Below are positions 9,204-18,168 of a stretch of 64,000 nt of DNA, in pieces. Below the pieces are notes generated by a model. That model did no database searches. It worked only from the letters and a program-made list of their open reading frames with translations, and had not been told where the DNA came from. This DNA is from Chromatiaceae bacterium (GTDB lineage Bacteria; Pseudomonadota; Gammaproteobacteria; Chromatiales; Chromatiaceae), in NCBI GenBank assembly GCA_024235175.1, contig JACKMX010000004.1:372001-436000 (forward strand), given 5' to 3'. Each line of letters opens with the position of its first letter. Positions within the stretch are counted from its first letter, which is position 1. The translations under genes and the position numbers were made by a program.

Positions 9204-12200
9204 ACCTTGGTGTCATTGACAATCAGTTGGGCCACGTAGGTACCCAGCAGATCCACTTCAAAGGTCGGATTGACCAATGTCGCATCAGACAGCGTTGCAC
9301 TACTGCCGGAGGGTGGGGTCAGCGACCAGAAGAAGCTCAAGACGTCTCCGTCCACATCCGAGGAGCCACTTCCATCCAAGGTTACCGTATCGCCCACAAA
9401 TACCGACTGATCCGGTCCCGGATCAGAAACAGGCGCCGAGTTCTCTGTCGATATGGTCACCGTAGCTGGAGCACTGTCAACCTTGGTGTCATTGACAATC
9501 AGTTGGGCCACGTAGGTACCCAGCAGATCCACTTCAAAGGTCGGATTGACCAATGTCGCATCAGACAGCGTTGCACTACTGCCGGAGGGTGGGGTCAGCG
9601 ACCAGAAGAAGCTCAAGACGTCTCCGTCCACATCCGAGGAGCCACTTCCATCCAAGGTTACCGTATCGCCCACAAATACCGACTGATCCGGTCCCGGATC
9701 AGAAACAGGCGCCGAGTTCTCTGTCGATATGGTCACCGTAGCTGGAGCACTGTCAACCTTGGTGTCATTGACAATCAGTTGGGCCACGTAGGTACCCAGC
9801 AGATCCACTTCAAAGGTCGGATTGACCAATGTCGCATCAGACAGCGTTGCACTACTGCCGGAGGGTGGGGTCAGCGACCAGAAGAAGCTCAAGACGTCTC
9901 CGTCCACATCCGAGGAGCCACTTCCATCCAAGGTTACCGTATCGCCCACAAATACCGACTGATCCGGTCCCGGATCAGAAACAGGCGCCGAGTTCTCTGT
10001 CGATATGGTCACCGTAGCTGGAGCACTGTCAACCTTGGTGTCATTGACAATCAGTTGGGCCACGTAGGTACCCGGCAGATCCACTTCAAAGGTCGGATTG
10101 ACCAATGTCGCATCAGACAGCGTTGCACTACTGCCGGAGGGTGGGGTAAGCGACCAGAAGAAGCTCAAGACGTCTCCGTCCACATCCGAAGAGCCACTTC
10201 CATCCAAGGTCACCGTATCGCCTACAAATACCGACTGATCCGGTCCCGGATCAGCAACTGGCGCTTCGTTGACATCATCCACCGTCACCGTGAACGACTG
10301 GGTATCGGACAGACCACCGCTGTCGGTGACCTGCACCTCCACCGCGTTGTCACCCACCTGGGCATTGCTCGGCGTCCAGCTGATCAGGCCCGAGGCCGGA
10401 TCGATCGTCATGCCCGCCGGAGACGTAACCAGATTGAAGGTCAGCGTATCGCCTGCATCCGGATCGGTCGCTTCCACGTCATAGCTGTAGGGCTGACCCT
10501 GGGTTGCTCCCAGCACCGGGGTCGAGGTGATGCTCGGCGCTTCATTGACATCATCCACCGTCACCGTGAACGACTGGGTATCGGACAGACCACCGCTGTC
10601 GGTGACCTGCACCTCCACCGCGTTGTCACCCACCTGGGCATTGCTCGGCGTCCAATTGATCAGGCCCGAGGCCGGATCGATCGTCATCCCCGCCGGAGAC
10701 GTAACCAGATTGAAGGTCAGCGTATCGCCTGCATCCGGATCGGTCGCTTCCACGTCATAGCTGTAGGGCTGACCCTGGGTTGCTCCCAGCACCGGGGTCG
10801 AGGTGATGCTCGGCGCTTCGTTGACATCATCCACCGTCACCGTAAACGACTGGGTATCGGACAGACCACCGCTGTCGGTGACCTGCACCTCCACCGCGTT
10901 GTCACCCACCTGGGCATTGCTCGGCGTCCAATTGATCAGGCCCGAGGCCGGATCGATCGTCATGCCCGCCGGAGACGTAACCAGATTGAAGGTCAGCGTA
11001 TCGCCTGCATCCGGATCGGTCGCTTCCACGTCATAGCTGTAAGGCTGATCCTGGGTCGCTCCGGTAACCGCACTCGAAGTGATGCTTGGTGCCTCATTGA
11101 CATCCTCCACCTTCACGGTGAACGACTGGGTGTCGAACAGACTGCCGCTATCGGTCACACGTACCGTCACCAGGTTGTCGCCCACCTGGGCATTGGTCGG
11201 CGTCCACTCGATCAGGCCGCTTGCCGGATCGATCGTCATGCCTGCGGGAGCCGTATCCAGAGCGAAGGTCAGCGTATCGCCCGCATCCGGATCGGTCGCA
11301 TCCACGTCGTAGCTATAAGGCTGATCCTGAGTCGCCCCGGTGACCGTTGTCGAAGTGATACTCGGCGCCTCATTGACATCATCCACCTTCACGGTGAACG
11401 ACTGAGTATCGGACAGACCACCAGTGTCGGTGACCCGCACCTTCACCGCGTTATCGCCCACCTGGGCATTGGTCGGTGTCCACTCGATCAGGCCGCTTGC
11501 CGGATCGATCGTCATGCCTGCGGGAGCCGTATCCAGAGCGAAGGTCAGCGTATCGCCCGCATCCGGATCGGTCGCATCCACGTCGTAGCTATAAGGCTGA
11601 TCCTGAGTCGCCCCGGTGACCGTTGTCGAAGTGATACTCGGCGCCTCATTGACATCATCCACCTTCACGGTGAACGACTGAGTATCGGACAGACCACCAG
11701 TGTCGGTGACCCGCACCTTCACCGCGTTATCGCCCACCTGGGCATTGGTCGGTGTCCAGTTAATCAGTCCCGAGGTCGGATCGATCGCCATACCTGCAGG
11801 AGCCATATCCAGACTAAAGGTCAGGGTATCACCCACATCCTGATCGGTCGCCTCCACGTCATAACTATAAGGCTGATCCTGGGTCGCACCCAGCACCGGA
11901 CTCGAAGTGATGCTTGGTGCTTCGTTGACATCATCCACCTTCACGGTGAACGACTGGGTGTCGGACAGACCACCGCTGTCGGTGACCTGCACCTCCACCG
12001 CGTTGTCACCCACCTGGGCATTGCTCGGCGTCCAATTGATCAGGCCCGAGGCCGGATCGATCGTCATGCCCGCCGGAGACGTAACCAGATTGAAGGTCAG
12101 CGTATCGCCTGCATCCGGATCGGTCGCTTCCACGTCATAGCTGTAGGGCTGACCCTGGGTTGCTTCCGTAACCGGGGTCGAGGTGATGCTCGGCGCTTCA

Positions 12201-15200
12201 TTGACATCATCCACCGTCACCGTGAACGACTGGGTATCGGACAGACCACCGCTGTCGGTGACCTGCACCTCCACCGCGTTGTCACCCACCTGGGCATTGG
12301 TCGGTGTCCACTCGATCAGGCCGCTTGCCGGATCGATCGTCATGCCTGCGGGAGCCGTATCCAGAGCGAAGGTCAGCGTATCGCCCGCATCCGGATCGGT
12401 CGCATCCACGTCGTAGCTATAAGGCTGATCCTGAGTCGCCCCGGTGACCGTTGTCGAAGTGATACTCGGCGCCTCATTGACATCATCCACCTTCACGGTG
12501 AACGACTGAGTATCGGACAGACCACCAGTGTCGGTGACCCGCACCTTCACCGCGTTATCGCCCACCTGGGCATTGGTCGGTGTCCAGTTAATCAGTCCCG
12601 AGGTCGGATCGATCGCCATACCTGCAGGAGCCATATCCAGACTAAAGGTCAGGGTATCACCCACATCCTGATCGGTCGCCTCCACGTCATAACTATAAGG
12701 CTGATCCTGGGTCGCACCCAGCACCGGACTCGAAGTGATGCTTGGTGCTTCGTTGACATCATCCACCTTCACGGTGAACGACTGGGTGTCGGACAGACCA
12801 CCGCTGTCGGTGACCTGCACCTCCACCGCGTTGTCACCCACCTGGGCATTGCTCGGCGTCCAATTGATCAGGCCCGAGGCCGGATCGATCGTCATGCCCG
12901 CCGGAGACGTAACCAGATTGAAGGTCAGCGTATCGCCTGCATCCGGATCGGTCGCTTCCACGTCATAGCTGTAGGGCTGACCCTGGGTTGCTCCCAGCAC
13001 CGGGGTCGAGGTGATGCTCGGCGCTTCATTGACATCATCCACCGTCACCGTGAACGACTGGGTATCGGACAGACCACCGCTGTCGGTGACCTTCACCGTC
13101 ACCGCGTTGTCACCCACCTGGGCATTGCTCGGCGTCCAGCCGATCAGGCCCGAGGCCGGATCGATCGTCATGCCCGCCGGAGACGTAACCAGATTGAAGG
13201 TCAGCGTATCGCCTGCATCCGGATCGGTCGCATCCACGTCGTAGCTATAAGGCTGATCCTGAGTCGCCCCGGTGACCGTTGTCGAAGTGATACTCGGCGC
13301 CTCATTGACATCATCCACCTTCACGGTGAACGACTGAGTATCGGACAGACCACCAGTGTCGGTGACCCGCACCTTCACCGCGTTATCGCCCACCTGGGCA
13401 TTGGTCGGTGTCCAGTTAATCAGTCCCGAGGTCGGATCGATCGCCATACCTGCAGGAGCCATATCCAGACTAAAGGTCAGGGTATCACCCACATCCTGAT
13501 CGGTCGCCTCCACGTCATAACTATAAGGCTGATCCTGGGTCGCACCCAGCACCGGACTCGAAGTGATGCTTGGTGCTTCGTTGACATCATCCACCTTCAC
13601 GGTGAACGACTGGGTGTCGGACAGACCACCGCTGTCGGTGACCTGCACCTCCACCGCGTTGTCACCCACCTGGGCATTGCTCGGCGTCCAATTGATCAGG
13701 CCCGAGGCCGGATCGATCGTCATGCCCGCCGGAGACGTAACCAGATTGAAGGTCAGCGTATCGCCTGCATCCGGATCGGTCGCTTCCACGTCATAGCTGT
13801 AGGGCTGACCCTGGGTTGCTCCCAGCACCGGGGTCGAGGTGATGCTCGGCGCTTCATTGACATCATCCACCGTCACCGTGAACGACTGGGTATCGGACAG
13901 ACCACCGCTGTCGGTGACCTTCACCGTCACCGCGTTGTCACCCACCTGGGCATTGCTCGGCGTCCAGCCGATCAGGCCCGAGGCCGGATCGATCGTCATC
14001 CCCACCGGAGCCGTAACCAGACTGAAGGTCAGCGTATCGCCTGCATCCGGATCGGTCGCTTCCACGTCATAGCTGTAGGGCTGACCCTGGGTTGCTTCCG
14101 TAACCGGTGTCGAGGTGATGCTCGGCGCTTCGTTGACATCATCCACCTTCACGGTAAACGACTGGGTATCGGACAGACCACCGCTGTCGGTGACCTGCAC
14201 CTCCACCGCGTTGTCACCCACCTGGGCATTGCTCGGCGTCCAGCCGATCAGGCCCGAGGCCGGATCGATCGTCATCCCCACCGGAGCCGTAACCAGACTG
14301 AAGGTCAGCGTATCGCCTGCATCCGGATCGGTCGCTTCCACGTCATAGCTGTAGGGCTGACCCTGGGTTGCTTCCGTAACCGGTGTCGAGGTGATGCTCG
14401 GCGCTTCGTTGACATCATCCACCGTCACCGTAAACGACTGGGTATCGGACAGACCACCGCTGTCGGTGACCTGCACCTCCACCGCGTTGTCACCCACCTG
14501 GGCATTGCTCGGCGTCCAGCCGATCAGGCCCGAGGCCGGATCGATCGTCATCCCCACCGGAGCCGTAACCAGACTGAAGGTCAGCGTATCGCCTGCATCC
14601 GGATCGGTCGCTTCCACGTCATAGCTGTAGGGCTGACCCTGGGTTGCTTCCGTAACCGGTGTCGAGGTGATGCTCGGTGCGGTATTACTTGAACCAATTA
14701 CAATTTTCCCGGGTTCAAATTTATCGATGACAGCGTCACCTTCCTCGAATGGAAATATCGCTCCTGTCTCATTAGGATACAGCCTTGGCTCGATATTTAT
14801 GACTCCATTCGGAACATTGGCACCGGCAAAGCACACATATTCGATAAGAGATCCATTTCCAGTTTGTGGATCAACATTTCTGCCTTGTAAACCACAGAGA
14901 TGGAGAACGGTATCGGCGGAGACAGGTCCGTTCAAGGTTTCCGGACAAGATATTTCGCCATTTGCCGTTTTACTATCAAGAACCAGTTGGCCTTGACCGG
15001 ATCCTAGCGCCCGCTGACCAAAAATCAGCTGATCCGTAGCTCCGCTCGTTGTAGAGAGCGCTACAGAGCAAGTTACTTTTGTCGAATCTGAAATCGTCGG
15101 CCCCACCATCCCAAATGAGGCGTCATCTGCAAATTTAAAATTACCCGAGTCAAGAAACTTTATAGAGAGTGCATACAGACCAAAACCTGGGTCTGGAATT

Positions 15201-15379
15201 CCTTCAGCATCAACGGTAAAGCGGATAATCCCATCAGAATCAGGTTGAATAACCGACGGATTGATATATATACGTTGTTGGGCTGAAGCTGCGAGAGGAA
15301 TAGTCAAAAGCAGACAAAGTAAACAAAAAAGAACTAGGTTTTCGAGTTGTGGTCGTCCCTGTTTATACCCCAGATTCAT
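9173..15379 (-). CDS. Giant tandem-repeat surface protein (Ig/cadherin-like and PKD-like repeats)
   Basis: 2068 residues from ATG 15379 with a TAGGAGAG site seven bases upstream. A signal peptide (LVLFCLLCLLLTIPLAASA) is followed by an approximately 200-residue unique beta domain (RIYINPSVIQPDSDG...YALSIKFLDSGNFKF) that could be cohesin-like. Then come sixteen 92-residue repeats (TPVTEATQGQPYSYDVEATD ... GLSDTQSFTVTVDDVNEAP), typical of putative Ig/cadherin-like adhesin repeats, and four 92-residue PKD-like repeats (DPGPDQSVFVGDTVTLDG). Acidic Asp-rich linkers suggest calcium binding. The last repeat runs out of frame at KVDCPIPSRSR-stop, so the product lacks its native C-terminus, which lies at 8580-9203. 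Probable role: an exported adhesin or matrix protein. It lies 12 bp downstream of the dockerin gene, in one operon. Confidence 0.75.
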   Translation of the reverse strand: MNLGYKQGRPQLENLVLFCLLCLLLTIPLAASAQQRIYINPSVIQPDSDGIIRFTVDAEGIPDPGFGLYALSIKFLDSGNFKFADDASFGMVGPTISDSTKVTCSVALSTTSGATDQLIFGQRALGSGQGQLVLDSKTANGEISCPETLNGPVSADTVLHLCGLQGRNVDPQTGNGSLIEYVCFAGANVPNGVINIEPRLYPNETGAIFPFEEGDAVIDKFEPGKIVIGSSNTAPSITSTPVTEATQGQPYSYDVEATDPDAGDTLTFSLVTAPVGMTIDPASGLIGWTPSNAQVGDNAVEVQVTDSGGLSDTQSFTVTVDDVNEAPSITSTPVTEATQGQPYSYDVEATDPDAGDTLTFSLVTAPVGMTIDPASGLIGWTPSNAQVGDNAVEVQVTDSGGLSDTQSFTVKVDDVNEAPSITSTPVTEATQGQPYSYDVEATDPDAGDTLTFSLVTAPVGMTIDPASGLIGWTPSNAQVGDNAVTVKVTDSGGLSDTQSFTVTVDDVNEAPSITSTPVLGATQGQPYSYDVEATDPDAGDTLTFNLVTSPAGMTIDPASGLINWTPSNAQVGDNAVEVQVTDSGGLSDTQSFTVKVDDVNEAPSITSSPVLGATQDQPYSYDVEATDQDVGDTLTFSLDMAPAGMAIDPTSGLINWTPTNAQVGDNAVKVRVTDTGGLSDTQSFTVKVDDVNEAPSITSTTVTGATQDQPYSYDVDATDPDAGDTLTFNLVTSPAGMTIDPASGLIGWTPSNAQVGDNAVTVKVTDSGGLSDTQSFTVTVDDVNEAPSITSTPVLGATQGQPYSYDVEATDPDAGDTLTFNLVTSPAGMTIDPASGLINWTPSNAQVGDNAVEVQVTDSGGLSDTQSFTVKVDDVNEAPSITSSPVLGATQDQPYSYDVEATDQDVGDTLTFSLDMAPAGMAIDPTSGLINWTPTNAQVGDNAVKVRVTDTGGLSDTQSFTVKVDDVNEAPSITSTTVTGATQDQPYSYDVDATDPDAGDTLTFALDTAPAGMTIDPASGLIEWTPTNAQVGDNAVEVQVTDSGGLSDTQSFTVTVDDVNEAPSITSTPVTEATQGQPYSYDVEATDPDAGDTLTFNLVTSPAGMTIDPASGLINWTPSNAQVGDNAVEVQVTDSGGLSDTQSFTVKVDDVNEAPSITSSPVLGATQDQPYSYDVEATDQDVGDTLTFSLDMAPAGMAIDPTSGLINWTPTNAQVGDNAVKVRVTDTGGLSDTQSFTVKVDDVNEAPSITSTTVTGATQDQPYSYDVDATDPDAGDTLTFALDTAPAGMTIDPASGLIEWTPTNAQVGDNAVKVRVTDTGGLSDTQSFTVKVDDVNEAPSITSTTVTGATQDQPYSYDVDATDPDAGDTLTFALDTAPAGMTIDPASGLIEWTPTNAQVGDNLVTVRVTDSGSLFDTQSFTVKVEDVNEAPSITSSAVTGATQDQPYSYDVEATDPDAGDTLTFNLVTSPAGMTIDPASGLINWTPSNAQVGDNAVEVQVTDSGGLSDTQSFTVTVDDVNEAPSITSTPVLGATQGQPYSYDVEATDPDAGDTLTFNLVTSPAGMTIDPASGLINWTPSNAQVGDNAVEVQVTDSGGLSDTQSFTVTVDDVNEAPSITSTPVLGATQGQPYSYDVEATDPDAGDTLTFNLVTSPAGMTIDPASGLISWTPSNAQVGDNAVEVQVTDSGGLSDTQSFTVTVDDVNEAPVADPGPDQSVFVGDTVTLDGSGSSDVDGDVLSFFWSLTPPSGSSATLSDATLVNPTFEVDLPGTYVAQLIVNDTKVDSAPATVTISTENSAPVSDPGPDQSVFVGDTVTLDGSGSSDVDGDVLSFFWSLTPPSGSSATLSDATLVNPTFEVDLLGTYVAQLIVNDTKVDSAPATVTISTENSAPVSDPGPDQSVFVGDTVTLDGSGSSDVDGDVLSFFWSLTPPSGSSATLSDATLVNPTFEVDLLGTYVAQLIVNDTKVDSAPATVTISTENSAPVSDPGPDQSVFVGDTVTLDGSGSSDVDGDVLSFFWSLTPPSGSSATLSDATLVNPTFEVDLLGTYVAQLIVNDTKVDCPIPSRSR
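9204..10266 (-). repeat. Four 276-bp PKD-like coding repeats
   Basis: Four near-identical units (VSDPGPDQSVFVGDTVTLDG ... NDTKVDSAPATVTISTENSAP) have the same 276-bp period as the preceding Ig-type repeats although their sequences are unrelated. A fifth, slightly diverged copy lies beyond the frame break at 8900-9150. Units two to four share a Pro-to-Leu change (EVDLLGTY), showing that they arose from one another recently. Confidence 0.85.
10267..14682 (-). repeat. Sixteen 276-bp Ig-type coding repeats with higher-order triads
   Basis: The unit is 276 bp (92 codons), starting APSITS and ending DDVNE. Counting by eye gives sixteen units. Variant signatures recur in a fixed order: (TPV.. / SPVLGATQDQ with DQDVGD / TTVTGATQDQ) occupies units 4-6, 7-9 and 10-12, that is an 828-bp higher-order repeat at roughly 13854-13027, 13026-12199 and 12198-11371. 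This implies expansion by duplication of three-unit blocks as well as of single units. Confidence 0.85.
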
Positions 15380-15391
15380 CTTGTAACTCTC

Positions 15392-16417
15392 CTACTCGGT
15401 AACACCAAAAACCGACAGGAACAGGTTCAAATCTCCTGCGCCCACCCGTCTATCGGCATTCAAATCATAATCTTCGTTAAACCGGCAATCCGGCTCCGCT
15501 TCAGTGCTGGAGAGACCATATTTTGATAAAAACAAGTTGAGGTCACCTGCACCAATCCGGGCATCGCAGTTGAAGTCTGCGGCTAACCCGAACGGTGAAA
15601 AACAGGGTGCAGATATCTCTGCCTCGCTAATCGAAGGGGTCTCCTCATGAGTCGGTGCACGCCGTAACCGCAACAGTTTCTGATCGTCCAGACTCGCGCA
15701 TATCGCTCCGCGGTATTCGTTGATCTGAATCACTGTATCACCTGTCACCTGTGCGTTGGTTCCCGTTGCATCGCTGACGATATTGCTCAGATCCACCATA
15801 GCACCAGGTGTCTCTATTCCATCTGCAACAAAAGCAGTTAACGGATATTGCGAAATCGAGGGAATTTGTAAAACCAGCAGTGCCCCATCTGCAGGAGTTA
15901 CACCGTCCGGTTCGAAAATTTCGTGAACTATCAGGTCATTTGTTATCGGAGTCCCATCCGGATTCGATACGGTTGTGGTGGCTGCCGTTGTCACATCGAG
16001 AAGAGGATCATCTGCAGCGGGAAAAACCAACGTATTGGTCTCTGTCTCTACATAGTAAGTGGTATCAGCCTGAAGACCTTGCACATCGACCTTGACGATT
16101 CCCAGGCTATGCGCAGATGCAATAGATGCACTTTCGACGACAACATTGAGCGAAGAGGTTATTTCGAAATCGCCAGCAGCATCTGCAAACACTCGGACCG
16201 TTGCATCGGTCACTGCCGCATCCGAGACCCAAACCACAGAAAATGCACGAGTGGAGACATCCGTTATGATGGTATCTCTGACAGCGGCGTGGGCCAGTCC
16301 GACAATACCAAGCATCAACATTAACAAAAGCGCCAATGGCCTGAATGGCTGATGACTTTCCTCAGGCGGTACTTTGAACCGCCCTCCCCTTGTCCTGAAC
16401 GACTGGCGGAATTTCAT
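15392..16417 (-). CDS. Secreted protein with C-terminal dockerin-like repeats
   Basis: 341 residues from ATG 16417, chosen for the GAGGAGAGG site about eight bases upstream. Order: signal segment (LALLLMLMLGIVGLAHA), a fibronectin-III-like domain (TDVSTRAFSVVWVSD ... TTYYVETET), a beta region, then two EF-hand-like dockerin repeats: DFNCDARIGAGDLNLFLSKYG and, about 22 residues on, YDLNADRRVGAGDLNLFLSVFG. The D-x-N-x-D-x-x-x-G-x-x-D-L spacing matches calcium-binding dockerin type I loops. Cellulosome dockerins bind cohesins; in proteobacteria such domains are rarer. The next gene, 12 bp downstream, encodes the giant repeat protein whose N-terminal domain could be the receptor. That pairing is inferred. 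Confidence 0.75.
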   Translation of the reverse strand: MKFRQSFRTRGGRFKVPPEESHQPFRPLALLLMLMLGIVGLAHAAVRDTIITDVSTRAFSVVWVSDAAVTDATVRVFADAAGDFEITSSLNVVVESASIASAHSLGIVKVDVQGLQADTTYYVETETNTLVFPAADDPLLDVTTAATTTVSNPDGTPITNDLIVHEIFEPDGVTPADGALLVLQIPSISQYPLTAFVADGIETPGAMVDLSNIVSDATGTNAQVTGDTVIQINEYRGAICASLDDQKLLRLRRAPTHEETPSISEAEISAPCFSPFGLAADFNCDARIGAGDLNLFLSKYGLSSTEAEPDCRFNEDYDLNADRRVGAGDLNLFLSVFGVTE

Positions 16418-16689
16418 GGTCCGGCCTCTCCTCACCTGTATCGAACGAACCAGGTGTCCCGGGTTTAAAAACAATCAGTTGCCAACAATCAAATTCAACA
16501 AATGATCACCTGCTGAAGAAAACGATGCGAAAATCAGAAACAAAAAACCGCCACCGAACACAGCACTGATTAAGCTATAAATTGAATTGATATGGTCTAA
16601 TAATTCCCTTAATTAAAGTTTCTTATTGCCTACTATTAAAAAACATTTTGCGCTTGTAGTAATTTAACACTCCAGTAAAATTTTTGAAA

Positions 16690-17436
16690 TCAATGTGCGG
16701 TTTTTCTCGAAATTCCCAGCACACTCAATCCAAGAACCAGCAACCCGATTAGCCCGGGCTCAGCCACAGTCAACATACTAGCCTCTGCGCTACCTTCAGC
16801 GGTCAGAAATGCATCGATGCCTATAAATTCCCCGGCAGGTAAATCGAAAAACAGAGATTGTGTGGCCAAGCCATTGCTCGTTTCGTTTGCATCACCCGGC
16901 AGCGGAAGCTTGCTCAGTATTCGATCTACAACAAAGTCATCAGGAATGGATCCGTAAGCCACCAGCACCATTTCCAGAAAAGCATCGGCGGAATCCCCCG
17001 AGTCTGCACTGGTGAAAAAATCGTAACCCGACATCAACGAAAACTCGACTGTCACCGTCTCTGCAAAATTGTTTACGATTTCCAAAATAGCGCCGACTGA
17101 ACTGGCACCGCTAACGTCTCCGTTTGTAGTCTGGCCTGCCACGCTCGATTCTAGTTCAACCCATTCACCTACGTTTAAAGATGCCCCATTGCCATTTGTA
17201 TCTGCAGCTTCCGCAAATGAGCCTGTGGCATTCCCGTTGGTTGCAATTCCACCACCCGGTGTAATGGACAGGTCTACGACCGTAACATCGAGAGATCCAC
17301 CTCCTCCTGCATTGGTAGTGAATCCTTCATAGGTCAATTTAAAATAAGTGCTCGAGTCGAATATCGCTGTGGCCCAGCTTGTCGATGCCATGGAGCAGAA
17401 CAACAGGAATCCGAGATACTGAATTAACTTTTTCAT
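16690..17436 (-). CDS. PEP-CTERM-type exported protein
   Basis: 248 residues from ATG 17436. Signal peptide MKKLIQYLGFLLFCSMASTS-WA, a Ser/Gly/Thr-rich beta-type mature region (SSTYFKLTYEG ... GDVSGASSVGAILEIVNN), and a C-terminal sorting signal: VAEPGLIGLLVLGL followed by a short hydrophobic stretch and basic end (SRKTAH). This tripartite end (E-P-G, transmembrane helix, Arg/Lys) is the PEP-CTERM signal recognised by exosortase, here with AEP in place of PEP. The substrate is expected to be processed at the inner membrane and delivered to the surface or biofilm matrix. No exosortase gene lies in the window. Confidence 0.75.
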   Translation of the reverse strand: MKKLIQYLGFLLFCSMASTSWATAIFDSSTYFKLTYEGFTTNAGGGGSLDVTVVDLSITPGGGIATNGNATGSFAEAADTNGNGASLNVGEWVELESSVAGQTTNGDVSGASSVGAILEIVNNFAETVTVEFSLMSGYDFFTSADSGDSADAFLEMVLVAYGSIPDDFVVDRILSKLPLPGDANETSNGLATQSLFFDLPAGEFIGIDAFLTAEGSAEASMLTVAEPGLIGLLVLGLSVLGISRKTAH

Positions 17437-18119
17437 TGTTTTCGATCCACAACTAATAGCTGGCTTATTATTATTCCCATTTACAAACCATACTTTATGC
17501 AAGTTTTAATCCAGAAATAATTTCCTTAATTTATTCTTTCGGTTAGCAGAACAGCAATCGAACCTGTCAGGAAAAGTGTAAAAAATATTGACAATAAATA
17601 TAGAGGAAACCAAACTGTAGTTCTCCCTGCATTCTTAGTACCTCCAAGCTTACCGACTCGAGTCATCATCTGGTAGTCAGACATACTCACCCCTGGATTC
17701 CCTAAGGGGACAGGTCATGTATGCAGGTAAGCCCATCCTCTCGCGGGTAATAAATCAACTGCCGTTACACACGCGAAAAAAAAAGCGAATTAGTTGGGCG
17801 CCACAAAACTATCGACCGCGTCAGCATCCAACCCATTTTCCTGAATACTTTTTGAACAATCCTGATCGAAGTTTAGATGGAATGAAAAACATTGCCTCGA
17901 TTATGGTTACCAGCTACCCTACTACGATGTAAAGTCGTAGTAGTTACCAATACCAAACAGTACAGATGGAACTGCAACAGATACCGGTTGTGGATCGATC
18001 AATCAGTAGAGTTTGAGATTCAACGAGACATAGGCCAAGGTACCATATATTGCTGCTAGTCTATTAAGGAAATCAAAGGAAACCAGCCCCTCGTCTGTGA
18101 CTCGATAAGGAGCATACAA
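17437..18119. other. Intergenic region between divergent genes, with one hairpin
   Basis: No gene seen. It separates the minus-strand PEP-CTERM gene from the plus-strand locus B and should hold both promoters; none is clear enough to call. A 9-bp perfect inverted repeat CTACTACGA/TCGTAGTAG (17919-17927 and 17935-17943, 7-nt loop, no T-run) could be an operator or transcript hairpin. Confidence 0.4.
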
Positions 18120-18161
18120 ATGAGTTCCGAACATCGCTTGTTACGACGCTCGAGCAAGTAA
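18120..18161 (+). CDS. Possible 13-residue leader peptide upstream of locus B
   Basis: ATG 18120 follows ATAAGGAGCATACAA, a strong ribosome-binding site at seven or eight bases. The frame encodes MSSEHRLLRRSSK and stops at 18159-18161, eight bases before the toroid start (18169), whose own site would be AAAGGG inside the stop region. A short translated leader could couple ribosomes onto the toroid gene. Alternatively the ribosome-binding site is simply residual. Confidence 0.3.
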   Translation: MSSEHRLLRRSSK

Positions 18162-18168
18162 AGGGATC

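Noticed and set aside
9204..14682. CRISPR-like tandem repetition
   Set aside because: Period 276 bp with no short direct repeats separated by unique spacers; the units are protein-coding.
9227..14692. A 1821-codon open frame on the plus strand opposite the repeat adhesin
   Set aside because: It is an antisense shadow of a homogenised 276-bp (multiple of three) repeat. One stop-free unit keeps the whole array open; it has no signal peptide or credible composition.
17717..17932. Small open frame in the gap before locus B
   Set aside because: Runs through a perfect hairpin, no ribosome-binding site, no protein-like pattern.
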